A stretch of DNA of 47,568 bases. Source: an uncultured Parabacteroides sp. GTDB taxonomy: Bacteria > Bacteroidota > Bacteroidia > Bacteroidales > Tannerellaceae. Where the stretch lies: NCBI GenBank assembly GCA_944325335.1, contig CALUZR010000022.1, forward strand, positions 1 through 47,568, given 5' to 3'. A model generated the notes under the pieces. The model made no database searches. It was not told the DNA's origin and saw nothing but the letters and a program-made list of their open reading frames with translations. Below are positions 35,694 to 44,669 of the stretch, piece by piece (positions within the stretch are counted from its first letter, which is position 1; each line of letters begins with the position of its first letter). The position numbers were made by a program, and so were the translations under genes.

Positions 35694-36722
35694 ATGAAAA
35701 GGATTTTAATGTTGTTGTGCTTCGTCGCTTGTATGTTTGGGGCGAAAGCAGAAGGAGAGAAAGAGTTTACTGTATTGCAATGGAACATCTGGCAAGAGGG
35801 GACGATGGTACCCGGAGGCTATGATGCGATTGTGGAGGAAATTGTCCGCCTCAAGCCGGACTTCGTCACCTTTAGCGAAGTGCGCAATTACCATAACACC
35901 AATTTCACGGCCCGCTTGACGGCTTCGCTCCGCGAACGGGGCGAGACGTACTATTCTTTCTATTCGTACGATTCAGGTCTCTTGAGCCGCTATCCTATTA
36001 CCGACTCCACCACCGTTTTCCCCGAGAAAGATGACCACGGGAGCATTTACCGGATGCTGACCGAAGTGCACGGGCGGAAAGTGGCGGTCTATACCGCGCA
36101 TCTTGATTACCTAAATGATGCCTATTATAATGTACGTGGCTATGATGGCTCGACGTGGGAAGAGATTCCCATCCCGACGAGCGTCGAAGAGGTGCTGAAG
36201 GTGAACGACGCTTCGCTCCGCGATGATGCCATCCGCCTCTTTATCGAAGCCGCACAAAAGGACCGCGAGGCGGGTTATGCCGTCATCTTGGGGGGTGATT
36301 TCAATGAACCTTCGCACCTGGATTGGATTGAAGAGACGAAAGACCTCTATGCGCATGCCGGATTGGTGATTCCTTGGACGGTCACGACACTCCTCGAGGA
36401 GGCGGGTTTCATCGATACCTACCGCACGCTTTACCCCAACCCCGTGACGCATCCGGGCATCACGTTCCCCGATGACAATCCCGCCAAGGAGATCGAACGC
36501 CTCACATGGACACCCAAATCCGACGAGCGTGAACGCATCGATTACATCTTCTATGCCCCCCACGAAGGCCTTCGCCTGAAGGATGCCATCCTCTTCGGAC
36601 ATGAAGGTAGCATCGCCTATAGCAAGCGCGTGCCCAACGAGACGCAAGACAAGTTCCTCCTCCCGCTGGGCGTTTGGCCGACCGACCATAAAGGCTTGTT
36701 GGTTACGTTCGCTTGGGAATAA
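35694..36722 (+). CDS. Secreted endonuclease/exonuclease/phosphatase (EEP) family hydrolase
   Basis: From the start at 35694 the protein has 342 residues, with a signal peptide (MKRILMLLCFVACMFGAKAE). EEP motifs are present: VLQWNIWQEG, the metal-binding Glu in VTFSEVRNY, GGDFNEPSHLDW, and the final catalytic pair in PTDHKGLLVTF. Family members hydrolyse phosphodiesters in nucleic acids, sphingolipids or phosphoinositides. Being exported, it probably acts on an external phosphate ester. It follows the sigma gene by 37 bases. Confidence 0.85.
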   Translation: MKRILMLLCFVACMFGAKAEGEKEFTVLQWNIWQEGTMVPGGYDAIVEEIVRLKPDFVTFSEVRNYHNTNFTARLTASLRERGETYYSFYSYDSGLLSRYPITDSTTVFPEKDDHGSIYRMLTEVHGRKVAVYTAHLDYLNDAYYNVRGYDGSTWEEIPIPTSVEEVLKVNDASLRDDAIRLFIEAAQKDREAGYAVILGGDFNEPSHLDWIEETKDLYAHAGLVIPWTVTTLLEEAGFIDTYRTLYPNPVTHPGITFPDDNPAKEIERLTWTPKSDERERIDYIFYAPHEGLRLKDAILFGHEGSIAYSKRVPNETQDKFLLPLGVWPTDHKGLLVTFAWE

Positions 36723-36747
36723 CCCTGCATCCTAAGCCAAGCAAAGG

Positions 36748-36787
36748 AGTCCGGCGAAGCAATAATCTTTAGTTTCGCCGGACTTTT
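36748..36787. terminator. Terminator between EEP gene and mntA
   Basis: The stem is AGTCCGGCGAA / TTCGCCGGACT with a short AT-rich loop and a following TTTT. The right arm overlaps the last codons of the convergent mntA gene. Confidence 0.8.
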
Positions 36788-37131
36788 CCCGCTTTCGCCT
36801 TATCTTTCTTGTAAATGGGAATCGCCACGCGGTCGATGTGTTGTTTCAAACTGCAATCCAAGATGTGTTCATAATCTACAATGTCTACGAAATAGGGGAT
36901 CAGCGAACCGTCGAACACCGCCCAAAGTGCCGCCACGTCATTGTCGTTTATCTCTTTCCCTCGCACGGCAATATCAATATCCGATCCGGTATAAAAAGTT
37001 CCTTTCGCCCGCGAACCAAAAACAAACGCCTCTTCGATGTGGAGAAAACATCCCAGGAGGCGGCGGATCTCTTCGATGATGTCTTGGGTCAGTCCGGTGT
37101 CGCTGAGTTTTCTTTTTCTTCGTCCAGCCAT
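36769..37131 (-). CDS. mntA: MntA-type nucleotidyltransferase antitoxin
   Basis: This 120-residue minimal nucleotidyltransferase has the exact GSX10DXD signature (GSRAKGTFYTGSDID). In known HepT/MntA pairs this enzyme adds AMP units to a Tyr of the HepT toxin and silences it. Here it overlaps the 3' end of hepT by 43 bases, as expected for a toxin-antitoxin operon. The gene pair sits inside the presumed polysaccharide locus, on the opposite strand, which suggests insertion. Confidence 0.88.
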   Translation of the reverse strand: MAGRRKRKLSDTGLTQDIIEEIRRLLGCFLHIEEAFVFGSRAKGTFYTGSDIDIAVRGKEINDNDVAALWAVFDGSLIPYFVDIVDYEHILDCSLKQHIDRVAIPIYKKDKAKAGKVRRN

Positions 37132-37544
37132 TCTGTTAGTTGTTTAAATAGTGAATAGTATTTGTCCAAAATGTTAGTTACTACAGTATTAGCAATTTCT
37201 TCGTAATAAGAGTGGGACATCATGTTGCGGTCGTTCAACGCCTTGAGCCATAGCTTTCCGTCTTGAAGGTATCCGCATTGGAACGCCTTCCGGAGCGTAT
37301 ATTTCGGCGTAGGCGTATGGATTCCTTCGCTTTCCATGTAATCTTTTAACGTATTCCACGCCAATTCAAACGTATATTCGAACGTTTGGATCAGCCCGGC
37401 ACGTAGCAAGAAATGGTCTGGCTCGTTGCGTACGATTTCGGTGGCTTCGGTTAGCCGATTGAAAGCCCGTTTGTACGTCTCGAACCGTTGACGCCAACGC
37501 TCGTCCAACTCTTGGACGACATCTTCATCCATTAGTTCTACCAT
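37089..37544 (-). CDS. hepT: HepT-type HEPN toxin
   Basis: This 151-residue all-helical HEPN-domain protein carries RNMMSHSY, an exact RX4HXY motif that forms the RNase active site. The Tyr is the residue AMPylated by MntA in characterised systems. It also fits the HI0074 substrate-binding family (FEYTFELAWNTLKDYMESEG). It is longer than minimal HepT proteins at the C-terminus. Its promoter region is the long inverted-repeat stretch to the right. Confidence 0.86.
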   Translation of the reverse strand: MVELMDEDVVQELDERWRQRFETYKRAFNRLTEATEIVRNEPDHFLLRAGLIQTFEYTFELAWNTLKDYMESEGIHTPTPKYTLRKAFQCGYLQDGKLWLKALNDRNMMSHSYYEEIANTVVTNILDKYYSLFKQLTEWLDEEKENSATPD

Positions 37545-37670
37545 TCTCCGTTTATTTTATGTTTCATGCTTGCAAATGTACAAAACAAGATGGCATTTCG
37601 ACAGGTTTTTCGCGAATATTTGGTGCGTTGTTTCCTCAAAGCAGGGAGATAAACCGAAAAAGATGCCTGG

Positions 37671-37870
37671 AAATACTTCCTTTCATAGGCATGAAAACTT
37701 CCCGAGATGCCTATCTATTCTTTACGTATCGACGATATTTCTTTATCTTTAGCCTAAAGATACACAAATATCGACGATATTTGTACAAACATCGTCGATA
37801 CGTGAAGAATAGACAGGGAGGAAAGGAACTTTCCATGCCTATGCAAAGACGTTTTTCCCGGGAGGTATTT
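37671..37870. repeat. Large imperfect inverted repeat
   Basis: The inner arms, 37715-37736 and 37791-37812, match at 21 of 22 bases (CTATTCTTTACGTATCGACG...). Outside them the similarity continues with gaps to about 37671 and 37870 (AAATAC..., CATAGGCATG...). The 54-base centre holds a further palindrome (TATCTTTA-GCC-TAAAGATA) and a near-palindrome around TCGACGA. It lies in the 414-base gap between hepT and fecR; the rest of that gap shows nothing else. Confidence 0.85.
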
Positions 37871-37958
37871 TCGTTTGTATGGTATCCGTGTTAAAGTGTT
37901 TTAAAAAGGAAGGGCGTTGTAAGGGATTTGTTTTCTTTCTAGATATACATTATAAAAT

Positions 37959-38966
37959 ATGGAAAAACAGGATAGACATATTGAGATATTGACGCGCTTT
38001 ATGCAAGGCGCTACGACGAGCGAGGAAGAACAAGCGCTTTTGGCGTGGCTTCGCGAACCCGCTTCGAAAGAGGCATTGGAGGTATATTACCAACAAAAGT
38101 GGGAAGCAAGCCGCCATGAAGCACTGGAAGCGGAAATCCAATGCCGTATGTTCATGCGTTTGAAAGCGCAAATCGGCGAATCGCAACTGGTTGAAAGCAA
38201 GCCGATGAGGGCTACGCTTCGCCCCTTTGCACACTGGATGCGGTATGCCGTGGCGGTGTGCGTGGGTTTGATTGCCGGCTGGTCGGTTTATTTCGCCTTC
38301 GAGGCTTGGCCGGAAGAAGAGCAGCTATTTGTGGTATCGGCCGACCGGGGGCAACGGGCGAACATCACGCTTCCCGACGGGACGCTTGTGTGGCTCAATT
38401 CGCATACCCAACTCCGCTATGGTACCCGCTATGGGGAGCAGGACCGCGTGGTGGAATTGGATGGCGAAGCCTATTTCGAAGTGGCAAAAGACGCCCGGAG
38501 GCGCTTTGTGGTGCGGGCGGGCGAAATGGAAGTAGAAGCCCTCGGGACGAGCTTTAACGTAAAAGCCTATTCCGAAGATAAGGATTTGGTGGCTACCTTG
38601 TTGGAAGGAAAAGTACGGACAAGCATCGATGGACAAAGCGCCATCCTTTGCCCCGACCAGCAAGCGGCCTACGATAAGGCGAAAGGCAAGCTACAGGTTT
38701 CGTACACCGAAGATGCCGCTTACGCTTGCATGTGGCGCGAGGGGGAATTGGCCTTTTCGGGTGAGACGCTCGAGGAGATCGCCTCCCTCTTCAAGCGGAT
38801 GTATAATGTCGAAGTAGAGTTTGAAACGGAAAACATCAAGTCGTGCCGCTTCTCGGGCGTGATCAAGAACAATAGCCTGGAGAATGTCATCGAATTGATT
38901 AGCCTGACCGCCCCGATCGCTTACCGGGCCAAAGGCGATACGATTATATTAAGTGCAAGGAAATAA
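37959..38966 (+). CDS. FecR-family anti-sigma factor
   Basis: The 335-residue protein has a cytoplasmic N-terminal domain that holds a sigma factor (residues 1-85) and one membrane helix (about 88-110). The periplasmic FecR domain contains LPDGTLVWLNSHTQLRY, and a C-terminal DUF4974 domain (FSGVIKNNSLENVIELISL) contacts the SusC signalling domain. The next gene is a SusC with that domain. The usual cognate sigma gene is not directly upstream; the one at 35054 is the best candidate. Confidence 0.93.
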   Translation: MEKQDRHIEILTRFMQGATTSEEEQALLAWLREPASKEALEVYYQQKWEASRHEALEAEIQCRMFMRLKAQIGESQLVESKPMRATLRPFAHWMRYAVAVCVGLIAGWSVYFAFEAWPEEEQLFVVSADRGQRANITLPDGTLVWLNSHTQLRYGTRYGEQDRVVELDGEAYFEVAKDARRRFVVRAGEMEVEALGTSFNVKAYSEDKDLVATLLEGKVRTSIDGQSAILCPDQQAAYDKAKGKLQVSYTEDAAYACMWREGELAFSGETLEEIASLFKRMYNVEVEFETENIKSCRFSGVIKNNSLENVIELISLTAPIAYRAKGDTIILSARK

Positions 38967-39000
38967 TACACATAATAGTAATTATCAAATACCAAGAAAA

Positions 39001-42000
39001 ATGAGTAATTTAAGACATGTATTGGTGAGAAGCGGCCTCGGCTTAGGAATGTTCCTATCCTCCGGATTGGGCATTTGGGCGCAAATCACGTTGAACGAAC
39101 AGAACAAATCCGTTCGTGAAGTTATTAAATCCATTGAGAAAGTGAGCGATTACCGCTTCTTCTACAATGATGACCTGGATGGCTTGGACAAACGCATCAC
39201 GATTACCGTGAACGATGCAGACATCGACGTGGTGCTGGCCAAGATTAAGAAACAAGCTAATATTGCTTATACGATTAAGGACAATCATCAGGTGGTGTTG
39301 TCGGATAATTCCAGGGCAACATCTGATAACGTGAATCAAACACCTTCGACTCGCAAGGTAACGGGTGTTATCTTGGATAATACAGGTGTACCTGTGATTG
39401 GTGCGAACGTGATTGTGAAAGGAACCACTAACGGGACCGTCACCGACCTGGATGGTAAATTCTCCCTCGAAGTAACCCCGAATGACGTATTGGAGATTTC
39501 TTATATTGGATATACTACGCAGGAGGTTAAGGTGGGGGAACAACAATCATTAAATGTTACTCTTAGAGAAGACCATCAATCATTAGATGAGGTCGTCGTA
39601 GTTGCTTTTGGTACACAAAAGAAATCGAACTTGACGGCTTCTGTTGCAACAGTTGATACGGAAGCTTTAATGAATAGGCCCGTTGCCAATGTATCGCAAG
39701 CGTTGCAAGGTATATCTCCAGGTTTGAATGTATTAGCTTCCAATGAGGGAGGAGCTTTGAATAGTACACCTTCTATAAATATTCGTGGGACTGGTAGTAT
39801 TGGCGAAGGTTCAAGTTCAGCACCGTTAGTATTAATTGATGGGATTGAAGGTGATATGAACTTGATTAATACGCAAGATATAGAAAGTATTTCTGTGTTG
39901 AAAGATGCAGGAGCATCTGCTATTTATGGTTCAAGAGCTGCATTTGGCGTTATTTTGATTACTACGAAAAAAGGAAAAGCGGGTAAAACGACCGTGAACT
40001 ATAATAATAATTTCCGTTGGTCTACTCCGACCAATCTTCCTTCTTTCTTGGATGGTTACTCATTTAATCAATATTTTAATGAGGCTGCGGCAAATGCAGG
40101 TTTAGGTGCACAGTATACTCCGGAAGTAATGGAAAAGACAAAGCAGTTTATAGAAGGAAAGCTTCAATATGCAACGGAGTATGATGAAAATGGAATTTGG
40201 AAAAAGAACATGGAGTCTTGGGGTAATACAGAATGGTTTGGTGTATATTATAAAGATTGGTCATTCTCCCAAGAACACAATTTAAGTATAAGTGGTGGAA
40301 CAGAAAAAATAAATTATTATCTATCCAGTAATATTCAAGACTTGGGTAGCGATCAAAATTATGGAAATGAAGATTTCAAGCGTTATACTTTTAATGCCAA
40401 GATCAATGCAAAACCTTTCAAATGGATGGATATAAATGCGAATGTTAAATTCTCTCGAAAAGATTATCAGGCTCCATCATATCAAACGAATCTTGTTTAT
40501 TATCATAGTATGCCTCGTCGTCGTCCATCCAATCCTGTATATACACCGGATGGTCAGTTTAATAAAGAATCCCAGTTAAATGAAATGGACCATGGCGGTA
40601 TGTATACCGAAGATATGGATGTATTGTATCAACAGGTTCAGTTGGTTTTGAATCCGATTGATACGTGGAAAATTTATGTGGAAAGTAATTTTAGAGTAGA
40701 TCGGATAGAGAAACATACGGATGTTCAATTGATATTGGAAAGAAAGGAAGATGGTTCTTATTTTGCGATGGATAGAGATGACGGTTATGGAGGCCGTTCC
40801 TTTGTAAAAGAAGAAACCGCAAGAACAAACTATATTAATCCAAATGTTTATACGCAATGGAATAGAAGTTTTGATAGCGGACATTCTTTTTCTGTAATGG
40901 CTGGTTTTCAGGCTGAGGTAAATAAATATAAACAAATATATGCTCAACGTGATGGTATTATTTCTCCCGAAATACCAACTCTAGGAAATACTACTTCTAC
41001 AACTGCTTATGAAATGGGAAGCGAATTGTATGAATGGGCTACTGTGGGATTTTTTGGACGAGTAAATTATGATTACAAAGGGAAATATTTAGCAGAAGTG
41101 AACTATCGTTACGATGGAAGTTCCCGTTTTAATAGGGAACAAAGGTGGAATAGTTTCCCTTCAGTGTCGGCTGCGTGGAATATGGCAAGAGAACCATTTA
41201 TGGAAGATGTACAGGATATTATCAATAATCTGAAAGTACGTGCTTCTTACGGTAGTTTAGGTAATCAAGCAACAGATGATATTTATCCTTTCTATTCCGC
41301 AATGGATTTAGGAATGGGAACAGGTACATGGTTATTGAACGGAGCTAAACCGAATATTGCTAAACCGGCGGAACCTATTTCTCCATTACTAACATGGGAA
41401 ACCGTTACTTCTTATGATTTGGGATTGGATTTCGGTTTCTTCAACAATCGTTTAACGGGTTCGTATGAATACTTTTGGCGTTATACGAATGATATGGTTG
41501 CTCCTGGTGAAGAAATACCTAATACAGCTGGCGTTGCTTCTCCTTATACAAATAACGCGAGAATGCGAACTACCGGTTGGGATTTAAGTATTGGTTGGAG
41601 AGATGCGTTAGATTCTGGCTTTAATTATGGGGTTAATCTTGTCCTTTCTGACAATAAATCCAAAATATTGGAGTATCCTAATGCTACTAAGACTATTTTT
41701 GATGCTGATGGAAATGTCCGTTATTATGAAGGTGCTATGCTGGGTGACATTTGGGGATTTGAGGTGATTGACCTTGCTCGTACGGAAGAACAGATGCAAA
41801 ATCATTTAGCTAGTTTACCTAATGGAGGTCAAGATGCGTTAGGTTCTAACTGGGCTGCAGGTGATGTGATGTATGCGGATATTAATAATGATGGAAAAAT
41901 CGATGGCGGACAAGGCGTAGTTGGTAATTCAGGAGATAGAAAGGTTATCGGGAATAATACACCTCGCTATAATTTTGGTTTGACATTGAATGCCGCTTAT

Positions 42001-42483
42001 AAGGGCTTTGATATCAGTTTATTCTTCCAAGGTACTATGAAAAGAGATGTTTGGCTAACGGGTCTTTATTTCTGGGGCGCCGATAATGGTTATTGGCAAT
42101 CTACTGCGTTAAAGGAGACTATGGATTATTTCCGTCCAGCTGACACAGATAGCTATTTTGGTCCGAATGTAGACGGTTATTTGCCTCGTCCTTTGTTAAG
42201 TGGTGATGCTAAAAACAAAGAAGAAAGTACGATGTATTTGCAAAATGCAGCATATATGCGTTTAAAGAATTTGCAGATAGGTTATACTTTTCCGCGTCAA
42301 TGGTTAGACAAAGTAAATGTAACAAATTTGAGGCTTTTTATGTCAGTGGATAATTTGTTTACGATTAGTGGACTTAAAGCTGATGCTTTTGATCCAGAGG
42401 TTTTAGATGGTTATGCCGCTGGCTCTGGAAAAGCAGCCCCATTAAAAACAACAATTTCTTGTGGATTAAATATTACATTATAA
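39001..42483 (+). CDS. SusC/RagA-type TonB-dependent transporter with signalling domain
   Basis: The protein has 1160 residues from the ATG at 39001. It has a signal peptide, a secretin/TonB N-terminal (STN) domain (about 35-95; NKSVREVIKSIEKVSDYRFF), a carboxypeptidase-regulatory-like domain (about 118-200; KVTGVILDNTGVPVIGANVI), the plug (ISVLKDAGASAIYGSRAAFG) and a 22-strand barrel. It imports glycans with the SusD lipoprotein. The STN domain ties it to the FecR protein upstream. DNA becomes clearly AT-richer from about 39500 on, while the first part resembles the flanking genes. Confidence 0.95.
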   Translation: MSNLRHVLVRSGLGLGMFLSSGLGIWAQITLNEQNKSVREVIKSIEKVSDYRFFYNDDLDGLDKRITITVNDADIDVVLAKIKKQANIAYTIKDNHQVVLSDNSRATSDNVNQTPSTRKVTGVILDNTGVPVIGANVIVKGTTNGTVTDLDGKFSLEVTPNDVLEISYIGYTTQEVKVGEQQSLNVTLREDHQSLDEVVVVAFGTQKKSNLTASVATVDTEALMNRPVANVSQALQGISPGLNVLASNEGGALNSTPSINIRGTGSIGEGSSSAPLVLIDGIEGDMNLINTQDIESISVLKDAGASAIYGSRAAFGVILITTKKGKAGKTTVNYNNNFRWSTPTNLPSFLDGYSFNQYFNEAAANAGLGAQYTPEVMEKTKQFIEGKLQYATEYDENGIWKKNMESWGNTEWFGVYYKDWSFSQEHNLSISGGTEKINYYLSSNIQDLGSDQNYGNEDFKRYTFNAKINAKPFKWMDINANVKFSRKDYQAPSYQTNLVYYHSMPRRRPSNPVYTPDGQFNKESQLNEMDHGGMYTEDMDVLYQQVQLVLNPIDTWKIYVESNFRVDRIEKHTDVQLILERKEDGSYFAMDRDDGYGGRSFVKEETARTNYINPNVYTQWNRSFDSGHSFSVMAGFQAEVNKYKQIYAQRDGIISPEIPTLGNTTSTTAYEMGSELYEWATVGFFGRVNYDYKGKYLAEVNYRYDGSSRFNREQRWNSFPSVSAAWNMAREPFMEDVQDIINNLKVRASYGSLGNQATDDIYPFYSAMDLGMGTGTWLLNGAKPNIAKPAEPISPLLTWETVTSYDLGLDFGFFNNRLTGSYEYFWRYTNDMVAPGEEIPNTAGVASPYTNNARMRTTGWDLSIGWRDALDSGFNYGVNLVLSDNKSKILEYPNATKTIFDADGNVRYYEGAMLGDIWGFEVIDLARTEEQMQNHLASLPNGGQDALGSNWAAGDVMYADINNDGKIDGGQGVVGNSGDRKVIGNNTPRYNFGLTLNAAYKGFDISLFFQGTMKRDVWLTGLYFWGADNGYWQSTALKETMDYFRPADTDSYFGPNVDGYLPRPLLSGDAKNKEESTMYLQNAAYMRLKNLQIGYTFPRQWLDKVNVTNLRLFMSVDNLFTISGLKADAFDPEVLDGYAAGSGKAAPLKTTISCGLNITL

Positions 42484-42495
42484 ATAAAGAATAAG

Positions 42496-44496
42496 ATGAA
42501 AAAGATTGCATTATATATTTTAGTTGGTTTGTCTTTTATGTCATGTAATGATTTCTTAGATAGACAACCATTGGATGAGATTACACCCGAAATATATTTT
42601 TCCACATCTGACCAATTAGGCTCTTATGCTATAGGATGTTATGAAAATAATTTTATAGCAAGTACAAATGCCGGAGGTTATGATTTAGGAGTATTTAAAG
42701 TTGATAATAACACAGATGTACAAGTATCAACAGAAGGCGATCAAGAGCGTTGGGTTCCTGGAATATTGAAGGTAAGTGATGGTGACGGCGATTGGGAATT
42801 CGAAGAAATATATAAAACAAATTATTTCTTCGATCGTGTGCTTCCCAAGTGGAAAGCTGGTGAAATTTCCGGTAGTGAAGGCGATATTCAGCATTATATC
42901 GGAGAAATGTATATGTTAAGGGCAAAGCTTTATTTTGATAAGGTAAAGACATTTGGAGATTTCCCTATCATTCGGAATACAATTTCTTTATCAGATAAAG
43001 AAGCTTTGATTCAAGCTAATCGTCGTTATCCAATGAACGAAGTAGGTCGATTTATTCTGAGCGATTTGGATTCTGCTGCAGTTTTAATGGAATCACCGGC
43101 TCCGGATGATACAAAGAGAAATCGTTTAACGCGCAATGCTGCTCTATTGTTGAAATCAAGAGTCGCATTGTATATCGGGTCTTGGTTAATTAATTTTGAA
43201 GGGACGCCGTTTGTCCCAGGCGGAAAAGGTTGGCCTGGTGCTCAGAAAGATTATAATAACGGATTCCAGTTAGATGTCCAAACAGAAGCTGATTTCTTTT
43301 TATCTGAAGCTATGAACGCTGCTAAAGAAATAGCTGAGAATATTCCATTGGAACAAAATACACAATCTAATTATGAGGAAGAGAATAATCCTTATGTATT
43401 GATGTATACAGATCAGGATTTATCTCCTTATCAAGAAGTTCTTTTTTGGCGTGCAAATAGTACTATTACTGGTGCTTTAGGCTATGGATTTGCTCATAGT
43501 AAAGGTGGTTCTGGTTCGGGTTATACAAAAGAATTTGTGAACAGTTTTCTTTGTAAAGATGGTTTGCCAATTTATGTTTCTAATTTGTATAAAGGAGATG
43601 ATAATTTACTGAATGTGAAATCAGAAAGAGATAATCGGTTAGTACAATTCTTAAAGATAAAAGATGATGTCATGTCTGTGCTTTCTGATGGCTCCTATGC
43701 TTATTTCCCTGCACCAGTCATTTTGACAACAGCTGAATATAAGTCGGCGACAGGATATGATTTAAAGAAGGGCTTGACTATGTCAGTTGATGATAAAACA
43801 GGCCCTGTTCAAGAATCTGGTATTATTGAATATCGAGCAGCTGAGGCTTATTTGAATTATATTGAAGCTTGTTATTTGAAAGATAATTCGATTGATGCTT
43901 ACGCAGAAAAGTTCTGGAAAGCATTGCGAGAAAGAGCAGGAGTCGATACTGATTTTAATAAAACAATACAGGCAACGGATATGTCTAAAGAAGCTGGTTT
44001 ATTGTCAGCTTATACAGCTGGTAAATTGGTAGATGCTACAATGTATAATATCCGTCGCGAACGTGCTTGCGAAATGATGTCGGAAGGATTGCGTTGGGAC
44101 GACCTTCGCCGTTGGCGTTCGATGGATCAATTAATCGGGAATAAATACATTGTCGAAGGGTTCAAACTATGGGGCGAAATGCAGGATTGGTATAAAGATA
44201 GCAATGGCAATTCGTTATTGATTTATGAAGGTTCGGGTTCCTCGAGCGATGCAAATGTATCAAGTCCATCAATAAGTGAATACTTGAGGCCTTATCAAAT
44301 TATCTCGGCTAATAATAATTTGTATGAAGGTTATAGTTGGACGGCTGCAAATTATTTATCTCCTATTGGGATGAGTCAGTTTAATATTACATCTGGAACG
44401 GATAATGGTATTGATTACAATACATCACCTTTATATCAGAATCCAGGATGGCCGACAGTTGCAGGAGGTAGTGCCGAAGATGTGGAAGGTTTTTGA
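42496..44496 (+). CDS. SusD/RagB-type glycan-binding lipoprotein
   Basis: The 666-residue surface lipoprotein has a lipobox (LSFMSC, Cys17) and the SusD start NDFLDRQPLDEITPE. The C-terminal RagB signature reads NIRRERACEMMSEGLRWDDL, then RRW. It forms the lid of the SusC transporter. It is a little longer than most SusD proteins. Most of the gene is AT-rich like the susC barrel, but the stretch coding for the C-terminal signature (about 44045-44200) reads GC-richer. It follows susC by 12 bases. Confidence 0.95.
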   Translation: MKKIALYILVGLSFMSCNDFLDRQPLDEITPEIYFSTSDQLGSYAIGCYENNFIASTNAGGYDLGVFKVDNNTDVQVSTEGDQERWVPGILKVSDGDGDWEFEEIYKTNYFFDRVLPKWKAGEISGSEGDIQHYIGEMYMLRAKLYFDKVKTFGDFPIIRNTISLSDKEALIQANRRYPMNEVGRFILSDLDSAAVLMESPAPDDTKRNRLTRNAALLLKSRVALYIGSWLINFEGTPFVPGGKGWPGAQKDYNNGFQLDVQTEADFFLSEAMNAAKEIAENIPLEQNTQSNYEEENNPYVLMYTDQDLSPYQEVLFWRANSTITGALGYGFAHSKGGSGSGYTKEFVNSFLCKDGLPIYVSNLYKGDDNLLNVKSERDNRLVQFLKIKDDVMSVLSDGSYAYFPAPVILTTAEYKSATGYDLKKGLTMSVDDKTGPVQESGIIEYRAAEAYLNYIEACYLKDNSIDAYAEKFWKALRERAGVDTDFNKTIQATDMSKEAGLLSAYTAGKLVDATMYNIRRERACEMMSEGLRWDDLRRWRSMDQLIGNKYIVEGFKLWGEMQDWYKDSNGNSLLIYEGSGSSSDANVSSPSISEYLRPYQIISANNNLYEGYSWTAANYLSPIGMSQFNITSGTDNGIDYNTSPLYQNPGWPTVAGGSAEDVEGF

Positions 44497-44550
44497 GAAG
44501 ATACCGTAGGTAATAGACTTGTTTCCGGTAAATAAGGAAGTCAGGAGATA

Positions 44551-44598
44551 AGGTTGTTGGTCTGATGTGGCGAAAAGCACAAGGCCAGCAACCTTTTT
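44551..44598 (+). terminator. Terminator after susD
   Basis: The stem AGGTTGTTGGTCT pairs with AGGCCAGCAACCT (two mismatches that can form G-U pairs), followed by a T run. The glycosidase genes downstream therefore probably depend on their own promoter. Confidence 0.75.
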
Positions 44599-44631
44599 GT
44601 TTCTCTATGCTATAATTTTGGAGAAAAAATG

Positions 44632-44639
44632 TAACTTTG
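44632..44639 (+). promoter_or_regulatory. Probable -7 box of the glycosidase genes
   Basis: TAACTTTG matches TAnnTTTG, 30 bases before the start at 44670. A TTTG at 44617 is too close to act as a normal -33 box, so an accessory factor may be needed. Confidence 0.45.
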
Positions 44640-44669
44640 CCTAATCATATTAGCAATAATAGAAGTCTT

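Noticed and set aside
37715..37812. Ordinary terminator for hepT or a neighbouring gene
   Set aside because: It lies upstream of both divergent genes rather than after one, and the 54-base centre and lack of a T run do not fit.
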